From: Erysipelothrix anatis
Lineage (GTDB): Bacteria; Bacillota_I; Bacilli_A; Erysipelotrichales; Erysipelotrichaceae
Reading direction: 5' to 3'
DNA length: 64,000 nucleotides
NCBI RefSeq assembly: GCF_009828745.1
Contig: NZ_WTSX01000002.1
Coordinates: 152,510-216,509, forward strand
Each line of letters opens with the position of its first letter. Within the stretch, counting starts at the first letter, position 1. A program made the position numbers and the translations under genes. Shown here piece after piece: positions 24,698-34,406 of the stretch. The notes under the pieces were generated by a model, which saw only the letters and a program-made list of their open reading frames with translations, did not search any database and was not told the origin of the DNA.

Positions 24698-25618
24698 ATG
24701 GATAAAAAAACTAAGAAACGAATTGCAAGTGTAGAAGTTCGAAGTTTTGGTAGAAAAACAGACCTATTCTTCTCAATCTTCCTTGGAATCATTGCATTAT
24801 CGTGTTTATTCCCGTTCTTCTTTATTATCGCAGTATCCTTTACCAGTGAGTCAGCATTAGCGATTCAAGGGTATCGATTGATACCTGGAGAATTTAGTTT
24901 AGATGGATATAAATACTTGTATGAATTCAAAGGACAACTTCTATCGTCATTAGGTGTTACCGTATTTATTACTGTAGTGGGTACAATTATCAATACAACA
25001 TTTACCTCTACATATGCATACGCAATTTCAAGACAAAACTTTAAATATCGAAAATTCTTTACGAAATTTGCATTACTTACGATGTTATTCTCAGCAGGGA
25101 TGATTCCAAACTACTTGGTTGTTACCAAGATGCTGGGACTTCGTAACTCGATTTGGGCCTTAATTTTGCCAATGGCACTGAGCCCATTCAACATTATGGT
25201 TATGCGTACTTTCTTTAAAAAGACAGTACCAGATGCCATTATTGAATCAGCCCGTATTGACGGTGCAAGTGAACTTCGAATCTTTGTACAGATTGTTGTG
25301 CCACTTGCAGTTCCAGGAATTGCGACAATCAGCTTATTTGCCGCATTAGGATTCTGGAATGACTGGTTTAACGCACTCTTGTATATCACTTCTGATAACT
25401 TATACCCACTTCAATATCTGTTGATGCAGATCCAATCAAACTTGGATTACATCGCGAAGAATGTTGGAAACGCGGGAATCAGTGCTGGGATGTCAATCCC
25501 ACGTGAAGCTACACGAATGGCAATGGTCGTAATTTCGACATTACCAATTGCACTTACATATCCGTTCTTCCAAAAATACTTCGTCTCAGGATTGACTATC
25601 GGTGGCGTTAAGGAATAA
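24698..25618 (+). CDS. Glycan ABC transporter permease (LplC/YtcP family)
   Basis: A 306-aa second permease. Six membrane helices begin after a basic cytoplasmic N-terminus, and the EAA loop is ESARIDGASELRIFVQIVVP near residue 190. The terminus FFQKYFVSGLTIGGVKE is the usual ending of this subfamily (family pattern P-F-x-Q-K-Y-F-x-x-G-x-x-x-G-x-x-K). It forms the heterodimeric channel with the preceding permease. The ribosome site TAGGAGGAC lies next to the stop of the upstream gene. Confidence 0.92.
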   Translation: MDKKTKKRIASVEVRSFGRKTDLFFSIFLGIIALSCLFPFFFIIAVSFTSESALAIQGYRLIPGEFSLDGYKYLYEFKGQLLSSLGVTVFITVVGTIINTTFTSTYAYAISRQNFKYRKFFTKFALLTMLFSAGMIPNYLVVTKMLGLRNSIWALILPMALSPFNIMVMRTFFKKTVPDAIIESARIDGASELRIFVQIVVPLAVPGIATISLFAALGFWNDWFNALLYITSDNLYPLQYLLMQIQSNLDYIAKNVGNAGISAGMSIPREATRMAMVVISTLPIALTYPFFQKYFVSGLTIGGVKE

Positions 25619-25672
25619 GAGGATATAAAATATTGCCTATTTATGAAGTTTTAGAGGAAGAGGAGGACTATC

Positions 25673-27127
25673 ATGAAAAAAGGCGCATTAAAATTTGCAG
25701 TAGTAGCATTAGCATTCTTGTTAGTGTTGACAGGCTGTGGTTCAAAGAAAGGTGCTGAAGGAACAGGTTCAGGAGAAACTGTAACTTTACAAGTTTACCA
25801 AATTGGGGACGCACCAAAAAACATTAAAGAGTTAACAGACAAAATTAACACAATTTCAGAGAAAGAAATCGGCGTTAAAGTTAACTTCACATATATTGGT
25901 TGGGGAGACTATGACCAAAAAATGTCTGTAATGGTTACAGCAGGTGATGAATTTGATATCGCATTTGCTCAAAACTATACAGTTAATGCTCAAAAAGGAG
26001 CATATGCTGACTTAACAGATCTTGCAAAAACACATGCAAAAGAATTCTTTGATTCAGTAGACCCAATTTACTACGACGGTAACGTTGTTAACGGAAAACT
26101 ATACGGTTTCCCAGTAAACGGTAACGTATTTGCGGCTCAAATGTTATCATTCAACGGAGAGCTTTTAGACAAATATAACTTAGATATCTCAAATGTTAAA
26201 ACATATGCAGATGCTGAGCCAATGTTACAAACAATTAAAGACAACGAACAACAAACTGTACCATTCGCAATTGGTAAAACATTCAAAGCTAACTTAGGTA
26301 ACTTTGACTACATCTTAGGTGATGCACTACCATTCGCAGTAAACATCGATGGTGATCAAACACAAATTATCAACCCATTCGAAACAGAAGTTGGTATGCA
26401 ACGTCTTCGTGAATTACACGATCTATACAACAAAGGATTAATTCCTACTGATGCAGCAACAAACGATACATCATACGACTTGAACAACAACACATGGTTC
26501 ATGCGTCAAGAAACTCAAGGTGCTGCTGACTACGGTGATAACTTATTAACACAAGTTGCTGGTAAGAAAATCGTATCACGTCCATTAAACAATAACTTAA
26601 AATCAACAGCTCAAGCTCAAATGGCTAACTTCGTTGTTGCTCAAAACTCAAAAAATAAAGAAGCAGCAGTTAAATGGTTAAACCTCTTGAACACAAATGC
26701 TGAAATGATGAATACATTAGTATACGGTATTGAAGGCGAATCATGGGAAAAAGTAGGGGATAAACACCTCAAATTCTTAGATGGATATAAAGAAGGTTTC
26801 CACATGGCAGCATGGAATACAGGAAACTCAGAATTATTACTTCAACCAGAAAATGTAACAACAGAAATGATTGAAAAACGTGAAGCAGATACTAAAGCAG
26901 CTACAGTTTCACCAATCTTAGGATTCAACTTTGTTACAGATTCAGTTAAGACAGAAATCAGTAACGTTACAAACGTTGTTGATGAATACTATGCAGTATT
27001 ACACACAGGTACAGTTAACCCTGATGAAGTCGTTCCAACATTCATTGCTAAATTAAAAGAAGCAGGATACGAAACGATTCAAAAAGAAATGCAAAAACAA
27101 TTTGACGAATTTAGCAAAAAAGCTTAA
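25673..27127 (+). CDS. Glycan-binding lipoprotein of the ABC importer
   Basis: A 484-aa extracellular solute-binding protein. The signal peptide ends in lipobox LVLTGC with Cys22 as the lipidated residue, followed by a Gly/Ser linker. It has the family-1 SBP fold and a DUF3502-like C-terminal part. It should capture oligosaccharides at the membrane surface and pass them to the two permeases upstream. Neighbouring alpha-mannosidases suggest mannose-rich N-glycans as ligand. It has a strong ribosome site (GAGGAGGAC). The terminator-like hairpin directly after it may set a higher level than the downstream regulators. Confidence 0.9.
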   Translation: MKKGALKFAVVALAFLLVLTGCGSKKGAEGTGSGETVTLQVYQIGDAPKNIKELTDKINTISEKEIGVKVNFTYIGWGDYDQKMSVMVTAGDEFDIAFAQNYTVNAQKGAYADLTDLAKTHAKEFFDSVDPIYYDGNVVNGKLYGFPVNGNVFAAQMLSFNGELLDKYNLDISNVKTYADAEPMLQTIKDNEQQTVPFAIGKTFKANLGNFDYILGDALPFAVNIDGDQTQIINPFETEVGMQRLRELHDLYNKGLIPTDAATNDTSYDLNNNTWFMRQETQGAADYGDNLLTQVAGKKIVSRPLNNNLKSTAQAQMANFVVAQNSKNKEAAVKWLNLLNTNAEMMNTLVYGIEGESWEKVGDKHLKFLDGYKEGFHMAAWNTGNSELLLQPENVTTEMIEKREADTKAATVSPILGFNFVTDSVKTEISNVTNVVDEYYAVLHTGTVNPDEVVPTFIAKLKEAGYETIQKEMQKQFDEFSKKA

Positions 27128-27137
27128 TGATCAAATG

Positions 27138-27166
27138 AAGGAGGGGGCATTGACCCTCTCCTTTTT
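27138..27166 (+). terminator. Terminator after the binding-protein gene
   Basis: AAGGAG-G-GGG and CCC-T-CTCCTT arms pair, including one G-T pair, around CATTGA, followed by five Ts. It separates the importer operon from yesLMN and may be leaky. Confidence 0.82.
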
Positions 27167-27227
27167 CTTCGTAAAGCGCTATCATCAAAAATAGTATATA
27201 ATTATAGAAGTAAGGAAGATGATGATT

Positions 27228-27830
27228 ATGGGAACCTATGTAAGTGATTTTTTTGACCGAATATATGTATTGATCAAATTATCGTTAATGTTTTGGATTA
27301 TGACGATGATGGGTGGAGTCGTTCTAGGCATTGGTCCTGCGTTCTCAAGTGTTATTCAGTTGTACACCGATCATGAATGGACGCATCGTGATATGCGTTG
27401 GAAGCAGATTGGTACACTCTTTGTAAGTAATTTTAAAAGAGGAAATATGATATTCTATACATATTTCTTGATTATCGCAGTTTTGGCATACAATATGTAC
27501 CTTGCAGTACAAATTAGAGGTATCGCAATTTTATTCGTTCAATTCTTGATTGCTGCCGCATTTGTACTAACAGTCTGTGCATATTTATATGCGGTCTTAA
27601 TTGATAATAATTTTGAAATTTCATATAAAAACTTATTGAAGCTAAGTGCAATCGCAGTCATGGGGAACTTCTTTAGTGTCTTAAAATTATTGCTAGCAAT
27701 GATTGTGGTAGGGTTTATTACGTCGAAATATATGGGTCTTTTACCATTCTTAACAATCGGTATGATTACAGTATTAGTGTCCCGAATTGGGAAGCCAATG
27801 ATTGTAACCATTGATGAGCACATCGGATAG
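27228..27830 (+). CDS. YesL family (DUF624) membrane protein
   Basis: A 200-aa protein with about four or five membrane helices, including YVLIKLSLMFWIMTMMGG and the FYTYFLIIAVLAYNMYL segment. DUF624/YesL proteins are found almost only beside YesMN two-component systems and sugar importers; their role is unknown. Of three candidate ATGs (27219, 27222, 27228) the last has the best distance (9 bases) from TAAGGAAG. A TATAAT at 27197-27202 may be its -10 box. The histidine kinase starts 2 bases after its stop, so they are translationally linked. Confidence 0.85.
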   Translation: MGTYVSDFFDRIYVLIKLSLMFWIMTMMGGVVLGIGPAFSSVIQLYTDHEWTHRDMRWKQIGTLFVSNFKRGNMIFYTYFLIIAVLAYNMYLAVQIRGIAILFVQFLIAAAFVLTVCAYLYAVLIDNNFEISYKNLLKLSAIAVMGNFFSVLKLLLAMIVVGFITSKYMGLLPFLTIGMITVLVSRIGKPMIVTIDEHIG

Positions 27831-27832
27831 TT

Positions 27833-29533
27833 ATGCAAAAGAAAAGCCTGATGAAACGTTTGATTCATACCTATGCCGCGATACTGATTGTCGTTATACT
27901 CATCTTTTCGTTGATGGTGAGTTATGCAACAACACAATCCGATCGAACGGCAGTACAGAATCAAGTGGATCAAATAACGAAAAAAGTATCAGCAGTAACA
28001 GGGGGATATCAAACAGATTTACGACGTATGATCAATGATCTCTTTCCCGATCAGGCGCGTCTTGATAGTATGCGTGATTACTTTTATATGGATTTTAGTA
28101 AGTATTATACGCAACAGTTGGGACGTCCACAGTTCCAACTTTTTCCGCGTGATGTCGAAAAACTCTACGAACGCTACGATGCGATTGAAGGGTTTGTAAT
28201 TTCGCTTGAGGCAACCAATGATATATATCATTCAAGCCGAGAGAACAAAATGGGGAGTAAACCGGAGCAATTACCTGATATCTCCGATTACATGGTCTTT
28301 TCCAGACCGATTATTAATTATGATGCATACCTACCGCTAGGAAATATCTATCTATACATTGATTACTCGGTATTTGATTCGATTGTACAACAGGAGCAAC
28401 GCTTTGTAGAACCCATTGTATTCCTACTTTCGAGTACGGGAAATATTCAATATCAATACAATACGGGGAATGGTGATGTCTTACAAGAACACATCAAAAC
28501 GCAGTATGAAACCCGTTCACCCTTAGATTCAGCGATATTTGAACAGTATGTCTATAATCGTGTTGAGTTATCAGATGGTTCGGTACTCATTGTAGCTGCT
28601 GATAAGCACGATATCTTTATGAAGTCATTCTCTACATATGCGTTGATTACTGCGGGAGGGACGTTCTTAATTGTGATTCTACTGTTTGTCTTGTTCAGGA
28701 CATTTGGACGTTATGATACACAAGTGAACGATGTGTTGGGAACCATGGAACGCGTGCGTCGTGGTAATGTTTCAGATCGTATTGAAATTCAAAATAAAGA
28801 GGATGAGCTTCTTACGATTTCCCAGGCAATTAATGAGACGTTGGACAGTATGAATCGATATGTTAAACAAATTTATCAGATGGAGATTCGCCAACAGGAT
28901 ATTAATATGCGTGCCTTACAATCACAAATCAATCCTCATTTCTTATACAATACATTAGAATTTATTCGTATGTATGCTGTCTCAGAAGGTGTTAATGAGT
29001 TAGCGGATATTGTCTACACATTCTCTACATTGCTTCGCAACAACATTTCGTTAGAGAAGACAACGACGTTAGCGAAAGAACTGGAATTTGTTGAAAAGTA
29101 CGTCTATCTTCATCAAATGCGATATCCCAATAAAATTGCTTATAAATTTGATGTTGCAGAAAATTTTGAAATGATTAGTATTCCTAAATTTACGCTGCAA
29201 CCTTTGATTGAAAACTATTTTGTACACGGTGTAAACTATCGTCGAGTTGATAACGCCATTAAAGTTGCAGTCTACAAAGACAATAAACGAATTCATATTA
29301 AAGTATCGGATAATGGTCGAGGGGTCGCGGATGAAGTCTTAACGACAATTCGTCGACGCTTGCAAGAATCGGAATTTGATTTGGATAATGACAAGTCAGT
29401 AGGGCTTGTGAATGTTCATGAACGATTGAAAGTATTCTACAAAGACAATGACTATCGTATGGAAGTCGCACATAGTGATAATGGAGGATTTGAGGTTTTA
29501 ATTAGTTTTATAGAGGAGGAATCGGATGTATAA
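27833..29533 (+). CDS. yesM: Sensor histidine kinase, YesM family
   Basis: A 566-aa membrane kinase. TM1 is at about residues 13-35, followed by a 235-residue extracellular sensor domain. TM2 is near 270-290, then a HAMP-like linker and the His_kinase block LQSQINPHFLYNTLEFIRMY, where the His in NPHFLYN is the phosphorylated residue. A HATPase_c domain follows with N-box LQPLIENYFVHG and G-box SDNGRGVADE. YesM kinases sense oligosaccharides or the loaded binding protein. It overlaps the response regulator gene by 8 bases. The first codon is read as a non-ATG start (TTATGCAAAAG context); the ATG at 27833 fits. Confidence 0.93.
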   Translation: MQKKSLMKRLIHTYAAILIVVILIFSLMVSYATTQSDRTAVQNQVDQITKKVSAVTGGYQTDLRRMINDLFPDQARLDSMRDYFYMDFSKYYTQQLGRPQFQLFPRDVEKLYERYDAIEGFVISLEATNDIYHSSRENKMGSKPEQLPDISDYMVFSRPIINYDAYLPLGNIYLYIDYSVFDSIVQQEQRFVEPIVFLLSSTGNIQYQYNTGNGDVLQEHIKTQYETRSPLDSAIFEQYVYNRVELSDGSVLIVAADKHDIFMKSFSTYALITAGGTFLIVILLFVLFRTFGRYDTQVNDVLGTMERVRRGNVSDRIEIQNKEDELLTISQAINETLDSMNRYVKQIYQMEIRQQDINMRALQSQINPHFLYNTLEFIRMYAVSEGVNELADIVYTFSTLLRNNISLEKTTTLAKELEFVEKYVYLHQMRYPNKIAYKFDVAENFEMISIPKFTLQPLIENYFVHGVNYRRVDNAIKVAVYKDNKRIHIKVSDNGRGVADEVLTTIRRRLQESEFDLDNDKSVGLVNVHERLKVFYKDNDYRMEVAHSDNGGFEVLISFIEEESDV

Positions 29534-31022
29534 AGTAATCTTAATTGATGATGAGTATATGATTTTACAGGGGTTACAAAAGCTAATTCAATGGGAGCAA
29601 CTTGGTATTGAATTAGTAGGGACCTTTGATGATGGCATCGATGCTTTGGATTATGTTCGCGAAAATCCTGTAGATATTGTTATTACGGATGTGAGTATGC
29701 CCGTAATGACGGGTATTGAGTTTGTCGCACAATCGCAGGAGGAAGACATCAACTTTAACTTTATTATTTTGTCAGGGTATCAAGAGTTTGAGTATGTCAA
29801 AGAGGGGATTCGCCTTGGTGCTGAAAATTTCATCCTTAAACCGATTGATACGGTTGAGTTGAATGGATCGATTCGTAAAATAGTTCAAAAGCTCGATGAA
29901 GAAAAGTATCACGAGCAAGGCGATGAAATTCTCTTTAGGAATACAATTATTCGTTGGTTAACGGGGGAGATTGATTCCGTTGATTTACGTCGTATCTTAA
30001 AACAATTGGGACATCGTCTTGAATTAACAGATTTGTATTCGGTGATTGCAATTGGTGGCGTAACTGAAGCCCGTAAAGCAGTTTGGAATCACTTCATGAA
30101 AGAGATGATGATTCCATACTATGCTTATATGGGGGAGGAACTGTACATTGTTGTTGAGGGATCTAACCTACGTTTTGATCAGGTTCGTAAGGGAATCATT
30201 CATCTCATTATAAAAGAAGATGAAAAGATTGCGATTGGCGATTTGTTTGTAAAGTTTGATCAAATTCATCGTAGTTATGACCACGCCTCAGCACTTTTGG
30301 AAATTGTTGAGTTTTATGACGATGATTCGTACTTGCGTGATCAAAGTATTAAAGATAGTACGAGTATCGAAATGAATGCCAAGATATCGTTTGAGAAATT
30401 TCATCAGTCACTTGCTTTAGGCGATGGTGCAGGAATTCGTGAAGAGATGAAGGGTCTTATCGATGAGGCGATTGCAACCAATCCACAACCAGAGTATATA
30501 CGCTATATTGCGTTTATTGTTTTTTCAGACATTTACCGTCATTATAATCGCATGTCGTCAGAGCATTACTATTCAAATCTTAAATTGCTACATGGCGCAA
30601 ATTCAATCGGTGAAATTTTAGATGTCCTTGAGTCATCAATTGAAGTTAATCATGCGCAAACTGATGTCAAACAATACAATGTAAATGTGCAAAAAGCACT
30701 GCAAATGATTCATCAAAATTACACTGATGATTTAACAATCGGAACAATCGCAGACTCATTGCATTTAAATGCGATGTATCTCGGACAAATTTTTAAAAAG
30801 GAAACGGGACTTAGCTTCTCACAATATTTAAATCAACATCGTATTAAGAAAGCACAGAATCTATTGATGCAATCAAGTCACAATGTCAATGAAATAGCGG
30901 AACTTGTTGGATATACAAGCTCTGGATATTTCTACAAAAACTTTAAGAAGGAATGCGGAATCTCTCCTCGAGAGTTCCGTGAACGGTGGCACAAAAACGG
31001 CGACGTCCTTCACTTAGACTAA
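29526..31022 (+). CDS. yesN: Response regulator, YesN/AraC family
   Basis: A 498-aa regulator. The receiver domain has the acidic pair in LIDDEY and phospho-acceptor Asp55 in DIVITDVSMPVMTG. A long linker of about 270 residues follows, then two helix-turn-helix units of AraC type (about 395-498), ending in the signature LVGYTSSGYFYKNFKKECGISPREFR, which I cite by its ends. It pairs with the YesM kinase it overlaps. Likely targets are the importer promoter and the GH genes, since a homologous system in Streptococcus pneumoniae controls host-glycan uptake. Confidence 0.93.
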   Translation: MYKVILIDDEYMILQGLQKLIQWEQLGIELVGTFDDGIDALDYVRENPVDIVITDVSMPVMTGIEFVAQSQEEDINFNFIILSGYQEFEYVKEGIRLGAENFILKPIDTVELNGSIRKIVQKLDEEKYHEQGDEILFRNTIIRWLTGEIDSVDLRRILKQLGHRLELTDLYSVIAIGGVTEARKAVWNHFMKEMMIPYYAYMGEELYIVVEGSNLRFDQVRKGIIHLIIKEDEKIAIGDLFVKFDQIHRSYDHASALLEIVEFYDDDSYLRDQSIKDSTSIEMNAKISFEKFHQSLALGDGAGIREEMKGLIDEAIATNPQPEYIRYIAFIVFSDIYRHYNRMSSEHYYSNLKLLHGANSIGEILDVLESSIEVNHAQTDVKQYNVNVQKALQMIHQNYTDDLTIGTIADSLHLNAMYLGQIFKKETGLSFSQYLNQHRIKKAQNLLMQSSHNVNEIAELVGYTSSGYFYKNFKKECGISPREFRERWHKNGDVLHLD

Positions 31023-31057
31023 CAAAAAGGAAGAACAATCATTGTTCTTCCTTTTTT
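31023..31057. terminator. Bidirectional terminator between yesN and the GH92 gene
   Basis: A 15-bp near-perfect stem, AAGGAAGAACAAT with ATTGTTCTTCCTT, and a one-base centre. It is flanked by A- and T-runs and serves both convergent transcripts. Confidence 0.92.
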
Positions 31058-31060
31058 GGT

Positions 31061-33196
31061 TTATTTTGACATTGAGTACGGAAGTTCATCATCCGTGTAT
31101 TGATGTTGACGAGGAACAATTCCTAACTCGAAATCAAGCCGCGTACCTTGGATAAGGTCACTGTGTTTGAGATAGAGTGGTGTATACTCAGTACCATCTT
31201 TCATCATCTTGGAAACGAAATTATGATGACACGTGTTATTTTCAGTATTGATTTGTAATGCTTCACTATTGGGTAGATTTACTGTAACAGTATCAAAGAA
31301 AGGAATACCTACGACATATTCTTGTGTTCCGGGACTAACTGGATAGAATCCCATAGCGTTGAAGACATACCATGCGGACATACTGCCATTGTCTTCGTCG
31401 CCGGGGTAACCTGTGAATGTAGGCTTGAATGTTTCGCGCATGAGGCTTCGTAAAAGTACTTGTGTTGAAGCCGGTTCGCCACCATACGTGAACAGATAAG
31501 GAATATGGAAACTTGGTTGATTTGAGATTGCCATTTGGCCAAAATCAATCGCAGCGACTTCGCTCATTTCGTGAATTTCAAAGCCATAACTTCCTGATGT
31601 GAAGTACGGTTTTTGGTTCACAAGATGGGTGATTTTATCAAGATATGCTTGTTTTGAATCATATAACTTAATTAGACCGGCAAAGTCGTGATAGACAGCC
31701 CAAGAGTTTTGCCAAGAGGAACCTTCGGTATACGCATGTCCCCATTCTATATCGCTAAATGAATCACTGAAGTTGCCTTCTGTATCTTTCGCGCGCATCA
31801 ATCCTGAGTTTGAATCAAAGAGCTGTGCATAATTTTTTGAACTATCCATGAATTTTTGGTAATCATCGGTACGTCCAAGCATTTTTGCAACTTGTGCGAT
31901 ACAAAAATCACTGTAACTGTTATCTAATGATTGGTTGACACTTTCATGGTAGGATGATGGAACGTAACCATATTTCCAATAATCATTAACAGCACGACGG
32001 CCATACTGTGGATTCTCAGACTCGACTGTTGCAGATTGTTTCATTGCCTCATACAATGGCTCAATGTTATCGTGAGCGAGACCTTTTGTGAGCGCATCAC
32101 TGATAACTGCATCGACAAGAGTGCCAGGCATAAGTCCACGTTCATCGGGTGAAAGCCATTTTGGAAGGTATCCGGCTTCACGGAAACTGTTGAGGAAACC
32201 TTCAAGCATCAGCTCATAGTGTTCAGGTTCAATAAGAGAAAAGAGTGGGAAAAGTGATTTATAAGTATCCCAGAATCCGTTATTAGTAAATAAAACTCCA
32301 GGTGCACTCGATTGCGTAATTGTATTGTAGTGGATAGGTTCGTTGTTAGCATCCAATTCATAGAATGTTTGAGGGAAAAGGAAACAACGATAAAGTGCCG
32401 CATAAAACATTTTGACGGCTTCTTGGTCAGTGTGAGTTACTTCAACTTTGGATAGTTTTTGTTCCCATGCATCTTTCGCATTTGTTAGCATGCTTTCAAA
32501 GGTTGAGGGTAAGCGCGATGCATTGATTTTTGCTTGTTGCGAATTGATAAAAGAGGTCGCAACGGTAATGGTTGGATGTGATGAAGTTGTACGAATAATG
32601 ATAATGTCAGTACCATCTTCAAAAGTACTTGCTTCAGCAGTAAATGGAACATCTAACGTCATGTGCACATACATTGTGAAGTTTGGGTCTTCTGATCCCG
32701 AAGCATTCACGACAGCATATGAAATGGTGTCTGCGTCAATACGTATATCATGGATGCCTTTGATTGCTGATATCACGAAGCCGACTGCTTCAGAACGTAA
32801 ACTCGTGTTCTTAAGTTTCATTCCGTAAGTTGATGCAGTAAGTTCTGATTCAAGGGCATAGCGTTGGCTCGTAAGTTTGAGATATCCTGGATTGTATACA
32901 GCTTCTTCAATACGATAACTGCTTTGAAGGTGAAATACACTTCGGATAAGTGGATCAGTTGTAAAGGGAGTTATTAAAAAACTACTGAAGTCACCCATCC
33001 AAGGACTCGGTTGGTGAGTACAGCGAAAACCTGCAAATAACGGTTTGCTTGGATTAAACCACCATGACCCTTCATCATTTTGAGGTGCAAAGTAGTTCAT
33101 GCCAAAGGGAACTCCGGTGAAAGGGAGGGTGTTACCGTTTGAATAACCGGGATAGTTTTGTGTCCCGACGCGTGTATCAATTGTATCGTGTGTCAT
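31061..33196 (-). CDS. GH92 exo-alpha-mannosidase
   Basis: A 711-aa calcium-dependent inverting alpha-mannosidase of family 92, typically alpha-1,2 and sometimes alpha-1,3 specific, trimming high-mannose N-glycans. Diagnostic stretches are GTQNYPGYSNGNTLPFTGVP at the N-terminus, ERGLMPGTLVDAVISDALTK, and YPGDEDNGSMSAWYVFNAMG followed by GFYPVSPG near residue 615. It lacks a signal peptide, unlike many Bacteroides enzymes, so it is cytoplasmic. It follows the GntR/LacI-type regulator by 8 bases and is co-transcribed with it on the minus strand. Confidence 0.93.
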   Translation of the reverse strand: MTHDTIDTRVGTQNYPGYSNGNTLPFTGVPFGMNYFAPQNDEGSWWFNPSKPLFAGFRCTHQPSPWMGDFSSFLITPFTTDPLIRSVFHLQSSYRIEEAVYNPGYLKLTSQRYALESELTASTYGMKLKNTSLRSEAVGFVISAIKGIHDIRIDADTISYAVVNASGSEDPNFTMYVHMTLDVPFTAEASTFEDGTDIIIIRTTSSHPTITVATSFINSQQAKINASRLPSTFESMLTNAKDAWEQKLSKVEVTHTDQEAVKMFYAALYRCFLFPQTFYELDANNEPIHYNTITQSSAPGVLFTNNGFWDTYKSLFPLFSLIEPEHYELMLEGFLNSFREAGYLPKWLSPDERGLMPGTLVDAVISDALTKGLAHDNIEPLYEAMKQSATVESENPQYGRRAVNDYWKYGYVPSSYHESVNQSLDNSYSDFCIAQVAKMLGRTDDYQKFMDSSKNYAQLFDSNSGLMRAKDTEGNFSDSFSDIEWGHAYTEGSSWQNSWAVYHDFAGLIKLYDSKQAYLDKITHLVNQKPYFTSGSYGFEIHEMSEVAAIDFGQMAISNQPSFHIPYLFTYGGEPASTQVLLRSLMRETFKPTFTGYPGDEDNGSMSAWYVFNAMGFYPVSPGTQEYVVGIPFFDTVTVNLPNSEALQINTENNTCHHNFVSKMMKDGTEYTPLYLKHSDLIQGTRLDFELGIVPRQHQYTDDELPYSMSK

Positions 33197-33204
33197 AAAG
33201 TCTC

Positions 33205-34260
33205 CTAATTGTGCGTAGATTCGCGTTTGATGAGTGAAACATCAATAATCAGTCGTTCTTGTGGTGTGTTTGGATCTTGGATAATTTTAAGTAAGTGTTG
33301 CATTGCACGCATCCCAATTTGCTTAAAGTTCTGTTCAAGGGTTGTAAGTGGCGGATTGACGAATTGTGAAGCCTGGGTATTGTCGAAACCAACAATCTTG
33401 AAATCTTGTGGAATCGAATAATTCAGATGTGTTAAGGCATTCATAATAGAAATTGCGAGAATATCGTTTTCACACACAATACCATTGATCTCTGATGCAA
33501 TCAGATCGTGGATCAAATCTTTAAAGTCATCTGCATGCTTCGTTAAGTTACAATAGATCGGTTTGGCATTATGATTCAATCCCGAATCACTTAGAGCCTT
33601 AAGATATCCGAAATAGCGCTCGCGAACTGATGAAACATCTTCGATGCGTGTGGTACTTATGTAAGCAATATTTTTTAATTCTTGATCAATCAGGTGTTGT
33701 GTTGCAAGATATCCCCCTTGAAAGTTGTTGGAAATAACACTTGAAAAGGGAACACCGGATACTTCTTTATCTAAGATTACGGTTGGAACATTGAGCAAAT
33801 AGAGAGGGTAAGCATATTCTAAAATATCATTGTTATTGAATGGATAGAAGATAATACCAGCATAATTTGTCGCAATATCTTGAAGTTGTTCGGCTGAAAT
33901 TTTGCTGTTTTGCTGAACTTGCAGACGATAGGGTGTATCTTGAAGTGCTTGAAGAATGCCTTGCGTATAATTCCCGAAACTGTAAGTATCGGGGAAAGGC
34001 ATAATAAATAGAATATCGGTTAAATCACGCGTAGACGTAATTTTTTCTATTGGACTTACAAAACTTCCAAGACCACGTTTGCGGTAAATAAGGCCTTCTT
34101 GCTCAAGGTCGTTTAAAACACGTTTTGATGTAATACGACTGACATTGAATGTGGCAGCAATATCATTCTCACTTGGTAACTGGTCGTGAGCGTGGTATTT
34201 GCCATGGTAAATGTCGTTTTTTATGTGCTCTTTAATTGTTTGGTATAGAGGTTTGGTCAT
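33205..34260 (-). CDS. GntR-LacI hybrid transcriptional repressor of the mannosidase genes
   Basis: A 351-aa regulator. The N-terminal winged helix is of GntR type (LPSENDIAATFNVSRITSKR then VLNDLEQEGLIYRKRGLGSFV). A LacI/ribose-binding-protein-like sensor domain (about 85-350) has ILFIMPFPDTYSFGNYTQGI and ending PPLTTLEQNFKQIGMRAMQHL. AraR shares this architecture and releases DNA on sugar binding. Start ATG 34260 (MTKPLYQ) has AGGAGG at ideal spacing; a longer reading from 34284 ignores it. It sits at the divergent promoter between GH92 and GH125-GH38-GH1-ROK-ROK-manA, where three operator-like repeats lie. Confidence 0.92.
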   Translation of the reverse strand: MTKPLYQTIKEHIKNDIYHGKYHAHDQLPSENDIAATFNVSRITSKRVLNDLEQEGLIYRKRGLGSFVSPIEKITSTRDLTDILFIMPFPDTYSFGNYTQGILQALQDTPYRLQVQQNSKISAEQLQDIATNYAGIIFYPFNNNDILEYAYPLYLLNVPTVILDKEVSGVPFSSVISNNFQGGYLATQHLIDQELKNIAYISTTRIEDVSSVRERYFGYLKALSDSGLNHNAKPIYCNLTKHADDFKDLIHDLIASEINGIVCENDILAISIMNALTHLNYSIPQDFKIVGFDNTQASQFVNPPLTTLEQNFKQIGMRAMQHLLKIIQDPNTPQERLIIDVSLIKRESTHN

Positions 34261-34272
34261 AATGCCTCCTGG

Positions 34273-34308
34273 TTGGTATATCATCTACATTTTACTTGTT
34301 ATATCAAG
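34273..34308. promoter_or_regulatory. Operator-like repeats before the GntR/LacI regulator gene
   Basis: TTGGTATATCA (34273-34283) and CTTGTTATATCAAG (34295-34308). The second has palindromic CTTG/CAAG arms. The first motif is repeated exactly at 34408-34418 across the divergent spacer. The position upstream of the regulator start suggests autoregulation. Confidence 0.6.
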
Positions 34309-34388
34309 AAAAATCAATCCAATAATTCGTACACAAAGACCTATAGTTTGTCCATTAAAAACCTATTGTATAAAGAATAAAATTGAAG

Positions 34389-34402
34389 TGTAACTGGTAA
34401 CT
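34389..34402 (+). promoter_or_regulatory. Weak cre-like site before the GH125 operon
   Basis: TGTAACTGGTAACT matches the CcpA operator except for the central C of the CG core and the last base. It lies just upstream of the GH125 operator-like site. Confidence 0.3.
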
Positions 34403-34406
34403 ATAT

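Noticed and set aside
27539..28231. Antisense frames opposite yesL and yesM
   Set aside because: There are no ribosome sites or protein-like composition. They are mirror frames of well-supported genes.
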